Part shown: piece by piece, positions 45,203-55,448 of the stretch
Numbering within the stretch: the first letter of the stretch is position 1
Layout: every line of letters begins with the position of its first letter
Position numbers and translations under genes: made by a program
Notes under the pieces: model-generated
Told to the model about the DNA's origin: nothing
Databases searched by the model: none
The model's input: the letters and a program-made list of their open reading frames with translations, nothing else
Assembly (NCBI GenBank): GCA_014529385.2
Contig: CM043944.1
Span: 170,461,740 to 170,525,739, forward strand
Length of the DNA stretch: 64,000 bases
DNA from: Adiantum capillus-veneris
Lineage: Eukaryota > Streptophyta > Polypodiopsida > Polypodiales > Pteridaceae
Direction of reading: 5' to 3'

Positions 45203-45780
45203 TTATAAGAAGGTCGATGCTTCGAATGTTTCCAAACAGGACATACGTTGAATTTCTGTCTTGAGTATGCCTCGACGTTCTCAGTGCAACCTTCTGCTTC
45301 CACAACTGACAGATCCCCGGGGCCACCTCCGGCCAAGAGGGCTAGACCTACTATTGAACTAGTACGCGATATTTATGGTATACACCTCGAGAGTTTTAAT
45401 GAATTATGTAGAGAAGCTTATGAAAAAGTCAACAGCTTGAAAGCCCTTATTTTCTTTGACCTCGGAGCTATGGAGACCTTCATCCATCCAGAATTCTTGA
45501 AGCAGATGCACTTTGATTATGATGCAGAGGGTGGAGAAATTGAAGCTGAGCTAGCCACGGGGCAAACTCAGAAAGTGGTACCGCTCATTGGTGCTCTTCC
45601 AGTGACTATACAAGATTATCATGGAAAAGCAGATTTTCACATTATGAAGTTGGGCAATTGCGACGTTCTCTTGGGCATGCCCTGGCACGACAAGAATGAT
45701 GCAACTCTCCAGGTTCGGAACCGAACCATCACCGTGATGCAAGAGGGTAAGCCAGTTGTCCTCAAAAGTTCGGTTGTTTA
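45203..45780 (+). pseudogene. Element A zinc knuckle and protease
   Basis: After the C-old TSD the gag frame continues with a stop and EGRCFECFQTGHTLNFC, a CX2CX4HX4C zinc knuckle (45218-45259). A retropepsin-like domain follows: NSLKALIFFDLGAMETFIHP (catalytic box DLGA, about 45460), LATGQTQKVVPLIGALPVTI, KLGNCDVLLGMPWHDKNDAT and the end LKSSVV with TAA at 45779. The usual box is DSGA or DTGA, so DLGA probably marks decay. No RT follows; the stop is followed by noncoding DNA and the 54-nt repeats. The segment from 45248 is open for 177 codons. Confidence 0.82.
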
Positions 45781-46006
45781 AACACAGCCCTGAATGACCT
45801 CTCTAGTTGTTTTCTAGTTAGATACTTTTGAACATTGTTTGAGAAAATATTGTTTGAAGTATGTTTGGAATGGACGCTATCTGTTTTTAACTTGTCTTGG
45901 TGCCGATTTGAATTGTTTGACTCTGGTTTTAAATACTGGTTTCAATGATTGGTGATTTTTAATCCCGGGTACATAAGCGAGAAATACTGTTTTGGTATTG
46001 TTTGAA
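45781..46006 (+). other. Element A noncoding spacer before the repeat array
   Basis: This T-rich stretch shows no coding similarity. Its last part (GGTATTGTTTGAA, 45993-46005) resembles the end of a repeat unit (TTGTATGTTTGAA), so the array may begin with a decayed unit. Confidence 0.55.
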
Positions 46007-46320
46007 CCTCGGAATGACGCAGGCCGATGCCTAGGGAGCGTTTCGTTGTATGTTTGAAAACCTCGGAACGACGCAGACTGATGTCTGCGGAGCGTTCCAT
46101 TGGATGCTAGAAAACCTCGGAACGACGCAAGTCGATGCCTGGGGAGCGTTTCGTTGTATGTTTGAAAACCTCGGAATGACGTAGGCCGATGTCTGGGGAG
46201 TGTTCTGTTGTATGCTAGAAAACCTCCGAATGACACGGGCCGATGCCTGGGGAGCGTTTGGTTGTATGCTTGAACCTCCAAGCGACGCAGACTGCGGTCT
46301 GGAGAGCATTTGGTTGTACA
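46007..46320 (+). repeat. Six-unit 54-nt array of predicted hairpins
   Basis: Units start at 46007, 46061, 46115, 46169, 46223 and 46275, with lengths 54, 54, 54, 54, 52 and 46. Each begins CCTCGG or CCTCCG/A and contains GGAAYGACGC, a variable short inverted repeat and AGCGTTYC. The inverted repeats pair inside the unit: AGGC/GCCT (unit 1), CAGAC/GTCTG (units 2 and 6), AGGC/GTCT with a G-T pair (unit 4), GGGC/GCCT with a G-T pair (unit 5). The outer arms GGAACG/CGTTCC also pair. It lies after the protease stop and before the element's 3' end. No protein frame is shared by all units. Confidence 0.85.
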
Positions 46321-46485
46321 GTCCTCTGAGGTCATATGGCCCGGACCTTTTTAGGTTATTTGCGAGGTGAGTGACGAGGTAGCCGTTGAGTAGCTTCATA
46401 CCGCAAACCGTTTGTCTCGGAGGAGTGCTCAGCGGCGCTGTTTGTTGTGTCTTGTAACATGCATATGTAAGCATTTGTGCTGCAT
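46321..46485 (+). other. Element A noncoding segment after the array
   Basis: No coding content or recognised motif. It ends in TGCAT, the target site of the reverse solo C LTR. Confidence 0.5.
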
Positions 46486-47659
46486 TGTTAGGTGTAGCGG
46501 AATGAATGTTTGAACTTTGCTCAAGATGAGTGCTCCGAACTGTGCTCAAGGTTCCTTTTGTTCTTATGGAAGGGAGAGCCTTCCGTTCTTAATGAGAGAG
46601 TGCAATGATCACAAACAAAGTGAATGGACACTGTGCGTGAAAGTGTATGAGACTGAGAGATGGAAAGAGAAGAGAAATATGACACCAGAGATGTTGTAAA
46701 ACCCTCCTCCGAAGGCCCCACTCTCGTCGGCGAGAGTGGTCTACTATTGATTGCACAAACTGGTACAATGGGAATGCATGTGACTGATGCAAGTCTAGGC
46801 TAGATCGATGACGACGACGGTGATGGCGAGACCGATCTAAGGGCTGAAATCTGATGGTCTTTATCTGCTGTCCAAAAACGCTAATGGGCTGAAATTGGTG
46901 CAAATCCAAAACGCTGGTTTTGGGGCTGATTTCTGCTGATCTTTGTCGCTGAAAATTTGCAGGTCTTAGGGCTGAAAACTGATGTTCTTTAGGGCTGAAA
47001 CTACCGGTCTTTGTCTGCTGAGAATGGCGGTCTTATCAGCTGAAAACGCTAAGCCAGAAGTGGGCGATGATGGAGATCTGGAAACGCCACTGATGGGGGT
47101 GTGTGGGCGATGATCATCATGATGAAAAACGCCAAGGGGTTGATATCTGTGGCGATGGATACTGCCGAAAACGCCAATGTCTGGAGTCTGCTGGGCGATG
47201 ATGTCCAAAAACGCTAGGTTGATGGATCTTCTTGCTTGGAGGGGGAACCACCAAGGGGGTCTTGCTTGAGAAGTTGCCTGTTGAGCGGTGAAGCTCGTGC
47301 TACCTCTTCTGCCAAATAGTGCTAGTTTAGGTTTGCTTATATACAAACTTACTCAATTTGCCCTACCTACTTTCCAACAAAAGTCACTTAAAAATAATAA
47401 GTGAAAAATATCAAAAATAGGTAAAATAGGCTAAATGCACTGGAAAATTCCCCTGAAGGATTCTGATGGGAATGCTTATGATCATGCTGTGTGCAACGAG
47501 AGGATATGCATCTACACTAAGTGACTGGGCATGCACGGTCTACGAATAGACTCATAAAAGTGCCAGATCACTTATAATCTAGACTGACTGGATTGAATTG
47601 AACCCTGATCATGTTGTAGCTTGTCCACGGACACATAGGGTTGGATGTGTCACGTGACA
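46486..47659 (-). mobile_element. Solo C-family LTR, reverse orientation
   Basis: The 1174-bp insert with TSD TGCAT (46481-46485 and 47660-47664) runs TGTTAGGTGTAGCGG to GATGTGTCACGTGACA on the plus strand, the reverse complement of the other C LTRs. It holds many AAAACGCTA words and the TATA box on the minus strand (CTTATATAC, about 47335). Confidence 0.93.
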
Positions 47660-47664
47660 TGCAT

Positions 47665-47978
47665 TGTGATGTGCCAACTATTGAATATTCCTAATTGGAT
47701 GAGATTGCTTGGGTATGTAATTTTAGTTCATCAAGACACCCGTGGAAGATCAGTGTGGTGTAATTTTACTACGTCGGAATATCGAGAGTTTCGATTTGGA
47801 CAATAGGAGAAGCCAACTCCTTGATCAAAAGAGCCAAAAGGAGAAGCTAACTCCTTAACAAAAAGAGCAAACTGATGGTCCCTCGCGGAATGACCCTCGG
47901 AATTTTTTTGAGCTAACTTGAGTTGTTTTGCAGATATGTTGTAATCGCGGACAATTACTTTCTTTCAAGAAGGGGAGA
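47665..47978 (+). other. Element A 3' untranslated region and polypurine tract
   Basis: Two near copies of AGGAGAAGCYAACTCCTT (47802 and 47839) lie here. The end, TAATCGCGGACAATTACTTT then TTCAAGAAGGGGAGA, parallels the end of element B and holds the polypurine tract (47968-47978). Confidence 0.75.
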
Positions 47979-48119
47979 TGTCACAAACTGCTGACATGTC
48001 GAAGCCCTGAAGAATGGGGCCAACATGCAGATGTCGGCCGAGGGGCCTAAACCCTAAGAAGAACAAGTAGCAGAAGAAGAAGTCCTACCAACTTATGGGA
48101 CCCCATCCGATGGGGCCCC
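47979..48119 (+). repeat. Element A 3' LTR, first 141 bp
   Basis: It matches 13732-13874 (GAAGAAGAAGTCCTACCAAC, ATCCGATGGGGCCC). It is cut by F3, which starts at 48120. Confidence 0.88.
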
Positions 48120-48215
48120 TGTCACAAACGGGAGCGCATAACAATATAAAATATACTCGGATAAATAGAATTTATCACTTAATATTGAAGCCAAAGAATA
48201 TATAGAGAGAAACAA

Positions 48216-48284
<69 letters not shown>

Positions 48285-48809
48285 GAAGATCGACACAGTA
48301 CTGGGGACCAAAAGATGGGCTGCCCCCCCCCCCCCCCCCCCCCCCTAATAGTATCTTTATTAATGAGAAGAAGTCTATACAAGCACTTGAACTGAACGTA
48401 TTACCACGTTCGTTCTAGAATAAGACTTGATGGTTCCCGGAAGCCTCGGTTTCCGATTCCTAGGGCAAAACCCTATTCCAAGGAACTTCCATTCCTTATT
48501 CCAAATCCTTGAGAACCAAGGTTCTCGCCTCTGGATCTCACCTTCCAGACTCAGGGCATGACATCCCTGCAACTCTTCTTTCCAACTTTGTTTCCAGAGT
48601 CCTCTTCCCGCAGAACAACTTTGCTTTCTCGGACACGAAGTCCTTACTTGGGAATCCCAACTTCCGGATCACAACTTGAGAGACTACCTCTCTCCGATCC
48701 GTGGATCTACTTTCCAAACTTGGGTACGAAACCCTTGGGCTGATCTGTCTCTAGTTCACAGAGCTCATGCCTTCCTTTGCTCCTACTCCCTCACGAAGAG
48801 GAAGTACAC
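48120..48809 (-). repeat. F3 LTR, left partial copy
   Basis: It starts TGTCACAAACGGGAGCGCAT. GA repeats occupy 48205-48281 and a C run 48323-48344. It follows the middle LTR closely to GAAGAGGAAGTACAC and then jumps to the primer site, so the rest of the LTR and the internal region are deleted. Confidence 0.88.
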
Positions 48810-48820
48810 TCTGATACCAC

Positions 48821-48904
48821 TGTCACAAACGGGAGCGCATAGCAATATAAAATAAATAGAATTTATCACTTAATATTGAAGCCAAAGGATATAGAGAGAA
48901 ATAA

Positions 48905-48943
<39 letters not shown>

Positions 48944-49753
48944 CAAGATCGACACAGTACTGGGGACCAGAAGATGGGCTGGTCCCCCCCCCTCCCCCCC
49001 TAAATAGTATCTTTATTACTGAGGAGAAGTCTATACAAGCACTTGAACCGAACGTATTACCACTTTCGTTCTAGAATAACACTTGATGGTTCCCAGAAGC
49101 CTCGGCTTCCGATTCCTAGGGCAAAACCCTATTCCAAGGAACTTCCGTTCCTTATTCCAAATCCTTGAGAACCAAGGTCCTCGCCTCTGGATCTCACCTT
49201 CCAGACTCAGGGCATGACATCCCTGCAACTCTTTTTTCCAACTCTATTTCTAGAGTCCTCTTCCCGCAGAACAACTCTGCTTTCTCGGACACAAAGTCCT
49301 TACTTAGGAATCCCAACTTCCGGATCACAACTCGAGAGACTACCTCTCTCCGATCCGTGGATCTACTTCCCAAACTTGGGTACGAAACCCTTGGGCTGAT
49401 CTGGCTCTAGTTCAGAGAGGCTCATGCCTTCCTTTGCTCCTACTCCCTCACGAAGAGGAAGTACACCTGCAATCAAATACTCAGAGATCATAACATGAAA
49501 ATCGTTACCTTCAAAGTCTCGACGCTCAAAACGCAACTTGGTTCTCGAAAAGCAATTCCCCGAAAGAGATCTCTACATAGAAAATCCTCTCTTCCAATCC
49601 TACACACAAAAGAGGTGTGTTCTCGGGTTCCTTCTCGTAAATCAGCCCCATCTACGACGTTTATGGGCTGAAAACAGAGAAAAACAGCAGCTTGTCGCGA
49701 TGGAAACATGCTCCGTAGGCACTTCTTCGCGAGGGAACTCGCGCATTGGGTCT
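48821..49753 (-). repeat. F2 middle LTR, first part
   Basis: It holds GA repeats (48907-48940), the perfect hairpin GGGGACCAG/CTGGTCCCC (48962-48987), a minus-strand AATAAA-like signal (TTTATT, 49010-49015) and then sequence collinear with 58995-60035. It is interrupted by C-rev after GGGTCTTGG. Confidence 0.9.
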
Positions 49754-50880
49754 TGGTTAGGTGCAGCGGAATGAATGTTGTATTTTCTCAAGATTAATTA
49801 TCTTTATTGCTCAAGGTTCCTTTTAGTTCTTAGGGAAAGAGAGAGCTTTCCGTCCTATGATCACGAACAAAGTGAATGGATATTGTGCGTGCAAGTGAAT
49901 GAGATCGAGAGAAGGAGAGAGAAGAGATACGACACCAGAGAGGTGGTAAAACCCTCCTCCGAAGGCCCCACTCTCGTCGGCAAGAGCGGTCTACTTTGAT
50001 TGTACAAAGGTGTACAATGCGTATGCAATGGACTGATGCAACTTAGACTATGCCGATGACGACAACGGTGGTGACAACGACGACTTGATGGCTGAAATCT
50101 GAGATCTTCTAATCGCTGAATTTCGTGGACGGCTTCGGGGCTGAAATTCTCTGTTTTTGTTGAAGGTTTTATGCTGAATAAAAACACTGAGGTGATGCAC
50201 CTTATGGCTGCGTTTTTGGGTCAATGTCCTAGGCTGAAAGACGCTGGATTAGCAGGGTTTTCCCATGCTGAAAATGGCAGCATCTGCAGGTCTTCAAGCG
50301 TTAGTGGGTGGCTGAAAACGTTGGAAAAGGGCAGGTTTTCCAAGGCTGAAAAAACGCTGCTGGCGTTAGTAGTTTGCTGAGTCAAAATCGCTATGGGCTG
50401 GGTCTGTTGCTGATGGTAAAAAACGCCAGGAAGAGAACTTGATGGCGACGGGTTGCTAAGGGAGAAAACCCCAAGGATGGGGTTAGGATGGCGATGGTAA
50501 TCTGCTGGGGGTGCTGAGGGGGGGGTTCTGCTGAGAAGTTGCCTGTTGAGCAGGAAGCTCCTGCTACCTCTTCTGCCAGAAAGTGCTAACTTGGGTTTGC
50601 TTATATATTAACTTAGCAAAATTGCCCTACCTACTTTTGTTTGAAAGTCACTTTAAAAAAATAAGTGAAAATAACCAAAAATAGGAAAATAGGCTAAATG
50701 CATTGGAAAATTCCCCTAACTGAATCTGATGGATTTTGATGGGAATTCTGATGATCATGCTGTGTGCAACCGGAGGATATGCATCTATACTTAGTGACTA
50801 GGCATGCACGGTCTACGAATAGACTCACAAAGTGCCAGATCACTGCTAATCTAAACTGACTTGACTGACGGGAACCCTGC
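49754..50880 (-). repeat. C-rev 3' LTR (truncated)
   Basis: It is nearly identical to 54297-55385 (TGCAACTTAGACTATGCCGA versus TGCAACTTTGGACTATGCCG, CTGAAAAAACGCTGCT). It stops at GGGAACCCTGC, about 60 bp short of the LTR edge, and passes directly into internal sequence. Confidence 0.88.
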
Positions 50881-51820
50881 CAGTCTTCTGAATCTCCTTC
50901 CTTGCTTCAACTTCGTCTAGAGATCTGCTTCTTTCGTCTTCAAGAATCTTCATGGCTGAAAATTCCTGAAACCATCTCCAACACAAAACCATGAACATAC
51001 CCATTCCATGTAAAGTGAAGGAAAAAATTCTTGCCTTCTCTAAAGACTGTGTATGCAATGTAGATGAACATAGAGACGGAGTGACAACCCGTTCATCAAA
51101 CACATGCAAACAATGCGATCGAATCTTTTCTGTTTGATCGAAATCAATCAACTGTGACAAATCACAATGGAAATGCCCATGCTTGGTGCTCATACTATCA
51201 TGTGCTCTTTCTTCAACTGTGTCATACCAAGGAAGAGACATGGAATGCGACTTCCTGAAATACATACTTTTCAGCTTTTCATGAAAAATCCGCATACATT
51301 AGTGCTCATCCATGAGAGAAATGTGCTCAACATACAATATGTCATGCCTAGGAAAAGGGATCACATAACGATGCTGACTGAAATACAGGAAACCTTCACG
51401 AATGAAACACTCGAACAATGCGTGCGTATCAATCATGCGAACACACAATACTTCCTGTGAGGGTTCTTTGGACCAAGGCTTGAGAGCCAAGATCGCTTCT
51501 TCGGGATCTATCGAATCTTCTTGTGGGGGATGTGTGGACCTCGACTCGAAAGCCAAGATCGATCCTTCGTGATTGATCGAATCTGCAACGAGGTTAGCTT
51601 TGCTAGAAAAAGCATTCACTAATACCTCATCCTTGTGAACAATCACATCATCTTCATGCAATTCATCATGCTTGTCTTTTTTATCCAAATCATCATGCAA
51701 ATCATTATCATTCACATCATCATGCTTCTCATAATCATGCAAATCCTGTGTGTCATGCTGTGGAGAAAAAGAGATTGAGAGAATCTCCTTATCTTGTATC
51801 TTTTCAACCTTGTCTTGCAT
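50846..51820 (-). pseudogene. C-rev unknown domain (position of pol)
   Basis: The minus-strand frame 51820-51299 has KIQDKEILSISFSPQHDTQD, an Asp/His/Lys-rich stretch, DSINHEGSILAFESRS, FIREGFLYFSQHRYVIPFPR and LYVEHISLMDEH. After a shift near 51297 the second frame (to 50846) has MRIFHEKLKSMYFRKSHSMS, KHGHFHCDLSQLIDFDQTEK, FSFTLHGMGMFMVLCWRWFQ and RSRSLDEVEARKE. It aligns along its length with the products at 38518-43886 and 41100-42196. No RT, RNase H or integrase motif is seen. I do not recognise the family. The last 40 residues of the other copies are lost with the truncated LTR junction. Confidence 0.7.
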
Positions 51821-52440
51821 ATTAGCAATGAGAGATGGAGAAGGAGCAATGTCCTCTCCATGAATGACAATGGGAGAATCGCTTTTGGCATTGAGAGTGA
51901 AGGTGTTAGTCTCCCAATCAATGAGAGGGTTATTATCACAAAACCATCGATGCCCAAAATCATATCACATCCTGAGAGAGGAGAAACAACAAATCTTCTG
52001 GTGAAGGCAGCTTTTTGAATTGCAAACAACACATCAAGGCATTCCTCCGTGATGAGAGCGTCCATACCGGGAAGAAATCCAGAGACCTCCATAGGAGATC
52101 TCGGACTAACTTCGAGGCGGACTCTCTCAACAAGAGAGGGACTGATCACATCACGCATACTACCTGGGTCAAACAATATGACAAAACGGTGCCCCGACGT
52201 ACGACCATAACATTTAATGAGAGAATCATCAATGGGAGGGTCCTGAGAAACTTTGGGCACACCCGTGTTATCATTCATTGCATTGACAGATGTAGTGGGT
52301 GTTGTGGGTTCTTTAGATTCATTCGATTCAAGTTTAGGACATGTTCTTTTTATGTGACCCTTAATGTGACAATGAAAACAATGACCTTCCTTAGAATATG
52401 TGCTTTGTTCTTCCGACGTGATGTACATTGTATCCTCCTA
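51820..52440 (-). pseudogene. C-rev zinc knuckle and protease
   Basis: The minus-strand frame from 52428 reads EEQSTYSKEGHCFHCHIKGH and then IKRTCPKLE (zinc knuckle CX2CX4HX4C). The protease-like region has RFVILFDPGSMRDVISPSLV, EVSGFLPGMDALITEECLDV and LSGCDMILGIDGF. The catalytic box is DPGS, a variant found in other plant gypsy proteases. A frameshift before 51980 spoils the end. A shift or stop around 52440-52453 separates it from gag. Confidence 0.8.
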
Positions 52441-52452
52441 CAATTCCTTGTG

Positions 52453-53826
52453 CTACCTTTTCATCTGGAGTAAGCTTAGGTTTAGCAATTGTGTTAGCCT
52501 TACCCTTAGATTCATTGGAAGAATTCTTTGCTTAGGTTTAGCAATTGTGTTAGCCTTACCCTTAGATTCATTGGAAGAATTCTTTGATGAGATACTGTTG
52601 GAAGATTGGTTCGAAGAGTTACCATTCTTACCGTTCTTACCGTTCTGAGGGTTCTGAGAAGTCTGCGAGGTACTTGTGGAAGTCTTGTTCTCCTTGGACT
52701 TTCCCTTGTTGTGCTTCATCTCCTGTGCGAGAGCAATCGCTACCGCCTTGTTGAGATCGATTGGATCGAGTACCTCGACATCGTACTTGATATACTCGTC
52801 CAATCCAAAGAGAAAAGCCTCTTTGCGCTCATCATTCGACATGCGTAGTTGGGTACCTAGCTGCAAAACACGATTAGAAAAGGACATAACCAGCATACCA
52901 TTTTGCTTGAGAGCGTGCCAATCGTCCTTCAATCGTGCAAGGTACTGAGGTGGCATAAACTGTGCCTTGAGCTTGTCTTGGAAATCAGCCCAACTAAAAG
53001 AGAGGGGCGTGAAATCGTCGGCTGCCTCTAGGTGCGCGGCTAGCTGTGCCTCTTGCCATGCGTGGTACCAATTGATGGCATCACCGGCAAGGTACATAGC
53101 TGCCGTCAAAACTTTGCTATTTCCTGTCTTCTTAGTTGTCGCAAAATAAGCATTAAATTGATGCAACCAAGAATGAATAACTGTAGTATCCATCTTACCG
53201 TCATACTTACTGAAAGTCAGCTTCTCTGTGACTGGATGGTTGGAATCCGCATCGTGCCTTGCGCCACTCGATGAACTCCCACGATCTTTGGGTGGTTCGG
53301 TCTTCGAGGCTAGGACTTGGGTAAGCAACTCTTGAGTGCGTAGCTCTCGTCGAGCTTCACGCTCGGCCTCCAAGGCTGCGGCTCGTGCTGTCGCTTCCTC
53401 CTTTCGTAGTTCTTTTCTTTCTTTTCTTGCGTCGCGTTCGCGTTCTAAGGCAATGCGATTTTCTTCTTGTTGTGCGGCAAATCTTGCGTTTCTTTCGTTA
53501 CGCTCGCGGTCCTTGGCTGCTTGGTCTGCGGCCATTCTTGCAATTCTGTCGTCGTGCTCACGGTCTTTGGCTGCTTGGTCTGCGGCCATTCTTGCAATTC
53601 TGTCGTCGCGCTCACGGTCCTGAGCAAGGCGATTTGCTTCTTGTCTATCCATCATGGCCATCATCTGCTTGACCATTTCCTCCATAGGGTTTGGTGCACT
53701 TGGTGGCGTAGATGGCGAAGGGGGAGGGTTGAAGAAATCATCTCCGGGTGGGGACGAGTCTTCGTCGCCTCTCTCATGCTCATCACCTGTATGTGAAGTA
53801 TCCATTTCGCTTCGGGTGACGACCAT
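52453..53826 (-). CDS. C-rev gag (457 codons, open)
   Basis: The protein starts MVVTRSEMDTSHTGDEHERG (first ATG after a leader of about 460 nt), then a coiled coil of tandem 18-residue repeats RERDDRIARMAADQAAKD (about residues 70-115) passing into Arg/Glu/Ala heptads to about residue 170. The capsid core has LTFSKYDGKMDTTVIHSWLH, AAMYLAGDAINWYHAWQEAQ, SWADFQDKLKAQFMPPQYLA and VLQLGTQLRMSNDERKEAFL. The tail is Ser/Asn/Lys-rich. It would assemble capsids and bind RNA. The coiled coil is far longer than usual for gypsy gag. A 60-nt duplication near 52470-52560 has probably shifted the end, so the zinc knuckle is now in another frame. Confidence 0.88.
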   Translation of the reverse strand: MVVTRSEMDTSHTGDEHERGDEDSSPPGDDFFNPPPSPSTPPSAPNPMEEMVKQMMAMMDRQEANRLAQDRERDDRIARMAADQAAKDREHDDRIARMAADQAAKDRERNERNARFAAQQEENRIALERERDARKERKELRKEEATARAAALEAEREARRELRTQELLTQVLASKTEPPKDRGSSSSGARHDADSNHPVTEKLTFSKYDGKMDTTVIHSWLHQFNAYFATTKKTGNSKVLTAAMYLAGDAINWYHAWQEAQLAAHLEAADDFTPLSFSWADFQDKLKAQFMPPQYLARLKDDWHALKQNGMLVMSFSNRVLQLGTQLRMSNDERKEAFLFGLDEYIKYDVEVLDPIDLNKAVAIALAQEMKHNKGKSKENKTSTSTSQTSQNPQNGKNGKNGNSSNQSSNSISSKNSSNESKGKANTIAKPKQRILPMNLRVRLTQLLNLSLLQMKR

Positions 53827-54283
53827 GCACTATGATCTTGGGTTCTTAAGCTCGCGAGGAACTTGTTTTCTTGAAAGTTGAGGGTCTTGGTTCTTGGGTT
53901 CTTGGGTTCTTGAGGATCTTGAGGTTCTTGAGGTTTTCTTTCGCTTGCAAATCGCGTTGGAGAAGGATCTTCTCTTCACCCGAGTTCTACCCTTTTTTGC
54001 GGGCGCACCCCTTGGCGGCCTTGCGCTCACACCAAGGTTGCTTTTTCCCACCTCACGTCGATTGGCCGGCCGCTAAGTGCACGGTCCGCTCTCAATGAGT
54101 GAAAAGAGACACAAGGGGAGGCTGGACAAGCCCTTCTTTGTTGGGATTCTTGTCACTCTTCAACAAAACACGATTAGGAATCGCCACGCCCAAGCGAACT
54201 TGGGTTCATGCGATTGCAACAAGCAAAAAAAATTATTGTGGTTCTTGTGGTTCTTTCCTTGAGTAATGCAGAACACTTCCAAA

Positions 54284-54295
54284 GCTCTGATACCA
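54284..54295 (-). other. C-rev primer-binding site
   Basis: GCTCTGATACCA on the plus strand is the reverse complement of the initiator Met-tRNA site TGGTATCAGAGC. Confidence 0.95.
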
Positions 54296-54296
54296 A

Positions 54297-55448
54297 TGTT
54301 AGGTGCAGCGGAATGAATGTTGTATTTTCTCAAGATTAGTGATCTTTATTGCTCAAGGTTCCTTTTAGTTCTTAGGGAAAGAAAGAGCTTTCCGTCTTAT
54401 GGAGAATGCTATGATCACGAACAAAGTGAATGGGTATTGTGTGTGCAAGTGAATGAGACTGAGAGAAGGAGAGAGAAGAGATACGACACCCGAGAGGTTG
54501 TAAAACCGTCCTCCGAAGGCCCCACCCTCGTCAGCGAGAGTGGTCTACTTTGATTGCACAAAGGTGTACAATGCGTATGCAATGGACTGATGCAACTTTG
54601 GACTATGCCGATGACGACGACGGTGGTGACGACGACGACTTGATGGCTGAAATCTGAGATCTTCTAATCGCTGAATTTCGTGGACGGTTTCGGGGCTGAA
54701 ATTCTCTGTTTTTGTCGAAGGTTTTATGCTGAATAAAAACGCTGAGGTGATGCACCTTATGGCTGTGTTTTGGGTCAATGTCCTAGGCTGAAAAACGCTG
54801 GATTAGCAGGGTTTTCCCATGCTGAAAATGGCAGCATCTGCAAGTCTTCAAGCGTTAGTGGGTGGCTGAAAACGCTGGAAAAGGCCAGGTTTTCCAAGGC
54901 TGAAAAAACGCTGCTAGCGTTAGTAGTTTGCTGAGTCAAAATCGCTATGGGCTGGGTCTGCTGCTGATGGTAAAAAACGCCAGGAAGAGAACTTGATGGC
55001 GACGGGTTGCCAAGGATGGGGTGAGGATGGCGATGGTAATCTACTGGGGGTGCTGAGTGGGGGGTTCTGCTGAGAAGTTGCCTGTTGAGCGGGAAGCTCC
55101 TACTGCCTCTTCTGCCAAAAAGTGCTAACTTGGGTTTGCTTATATATTAACTTAGCAAAATTGCCCTACCTACTTTTGTTGGAAAGTCACTTAAAAATAA
55201 TAAGTGATAGGAAAATAGGCTAAATGCACTGGAAAATTCCCCTAACTGAATCTGATGGATTGTGATGGGAATTCTGATGATCATGCTGTGTGCAACCGGA
55301 GGATATGCATCTATACTCAGTGACTGGGCATGCACGGTCTACGAATAGACTCACAAAGTGCCAGATCACTACTAATCTAAACTGACGGGAACCCTGCTAT
55401 GGTGTAGCTTGTCCACGGACACATAGGGTTGGGATGTGTCACGTGACA
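54297..55448 (-). repeat. C-rev 5' LTR
   Basis: It runs TGTTAGGTGCAGCGG to GTGTCACGTGACA. The minus-strand TATA box (TATATAAG) lies near 55138-55145. It has many AAAACGCT words. Confidence 0.93.

Larger units (their letters stand above)
13732..48119 (+). mobile_element. Element A: non-autonomous gag-protease LTR element, split by nested insertions
   Basis: The pieces are 13732-14689, 23046-23540, 45203-46485 and 47665-48119, about 3.2 kb together. They are joined by the TSDs of each insert and by gag and zinc-knuckle frames that resume on the far side. The LTR start TGTCACAAACTGCTGACGTG (13732) recurs at 47979 as TGTCACAAACTGCTGACATG, preceded by a polypurine tract AAGAAGGGGAGA. No RT, RNase H or integrase is present. 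Its 3' edge (ATCGCGG, ATTAC, TTTCAAGA before the LTR) closely resembles that of B, so B-like elements are the likely source of enzymes (inference). The 3' LTR is cut at 48119 by F2/F3. Confidence 0.8.
49754..55448 (-). mobile_element. C-rev: longer C-family element with gag and protease, reverse orientation
   Basis: The 5' LTR is at the right (54297-55448, 1152 bp), with the reverse primer site GCTCTGATACCA at 54284-54295. The 3' LTR is at the left (about 49754-50880) and lacks its last 60 bp. Internally, on the minus strand, are a 457-codon gag (53826-52453), zinc knuckle and protease (52428-51820), then the unknown C domain (51820-50846). No RT, RNase H or integrase is present. The F2 LTR resumes at 55449 after losing about 35 bp, so no TSD is visible. 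Confidence 0.9.

Noticed and set aside
46007-46320. CRISPR-like array
   Set aside because: Units are contiguous with no unique spacers, the context is a plant retroelement, and the variable part is self-complementary inside the unit.
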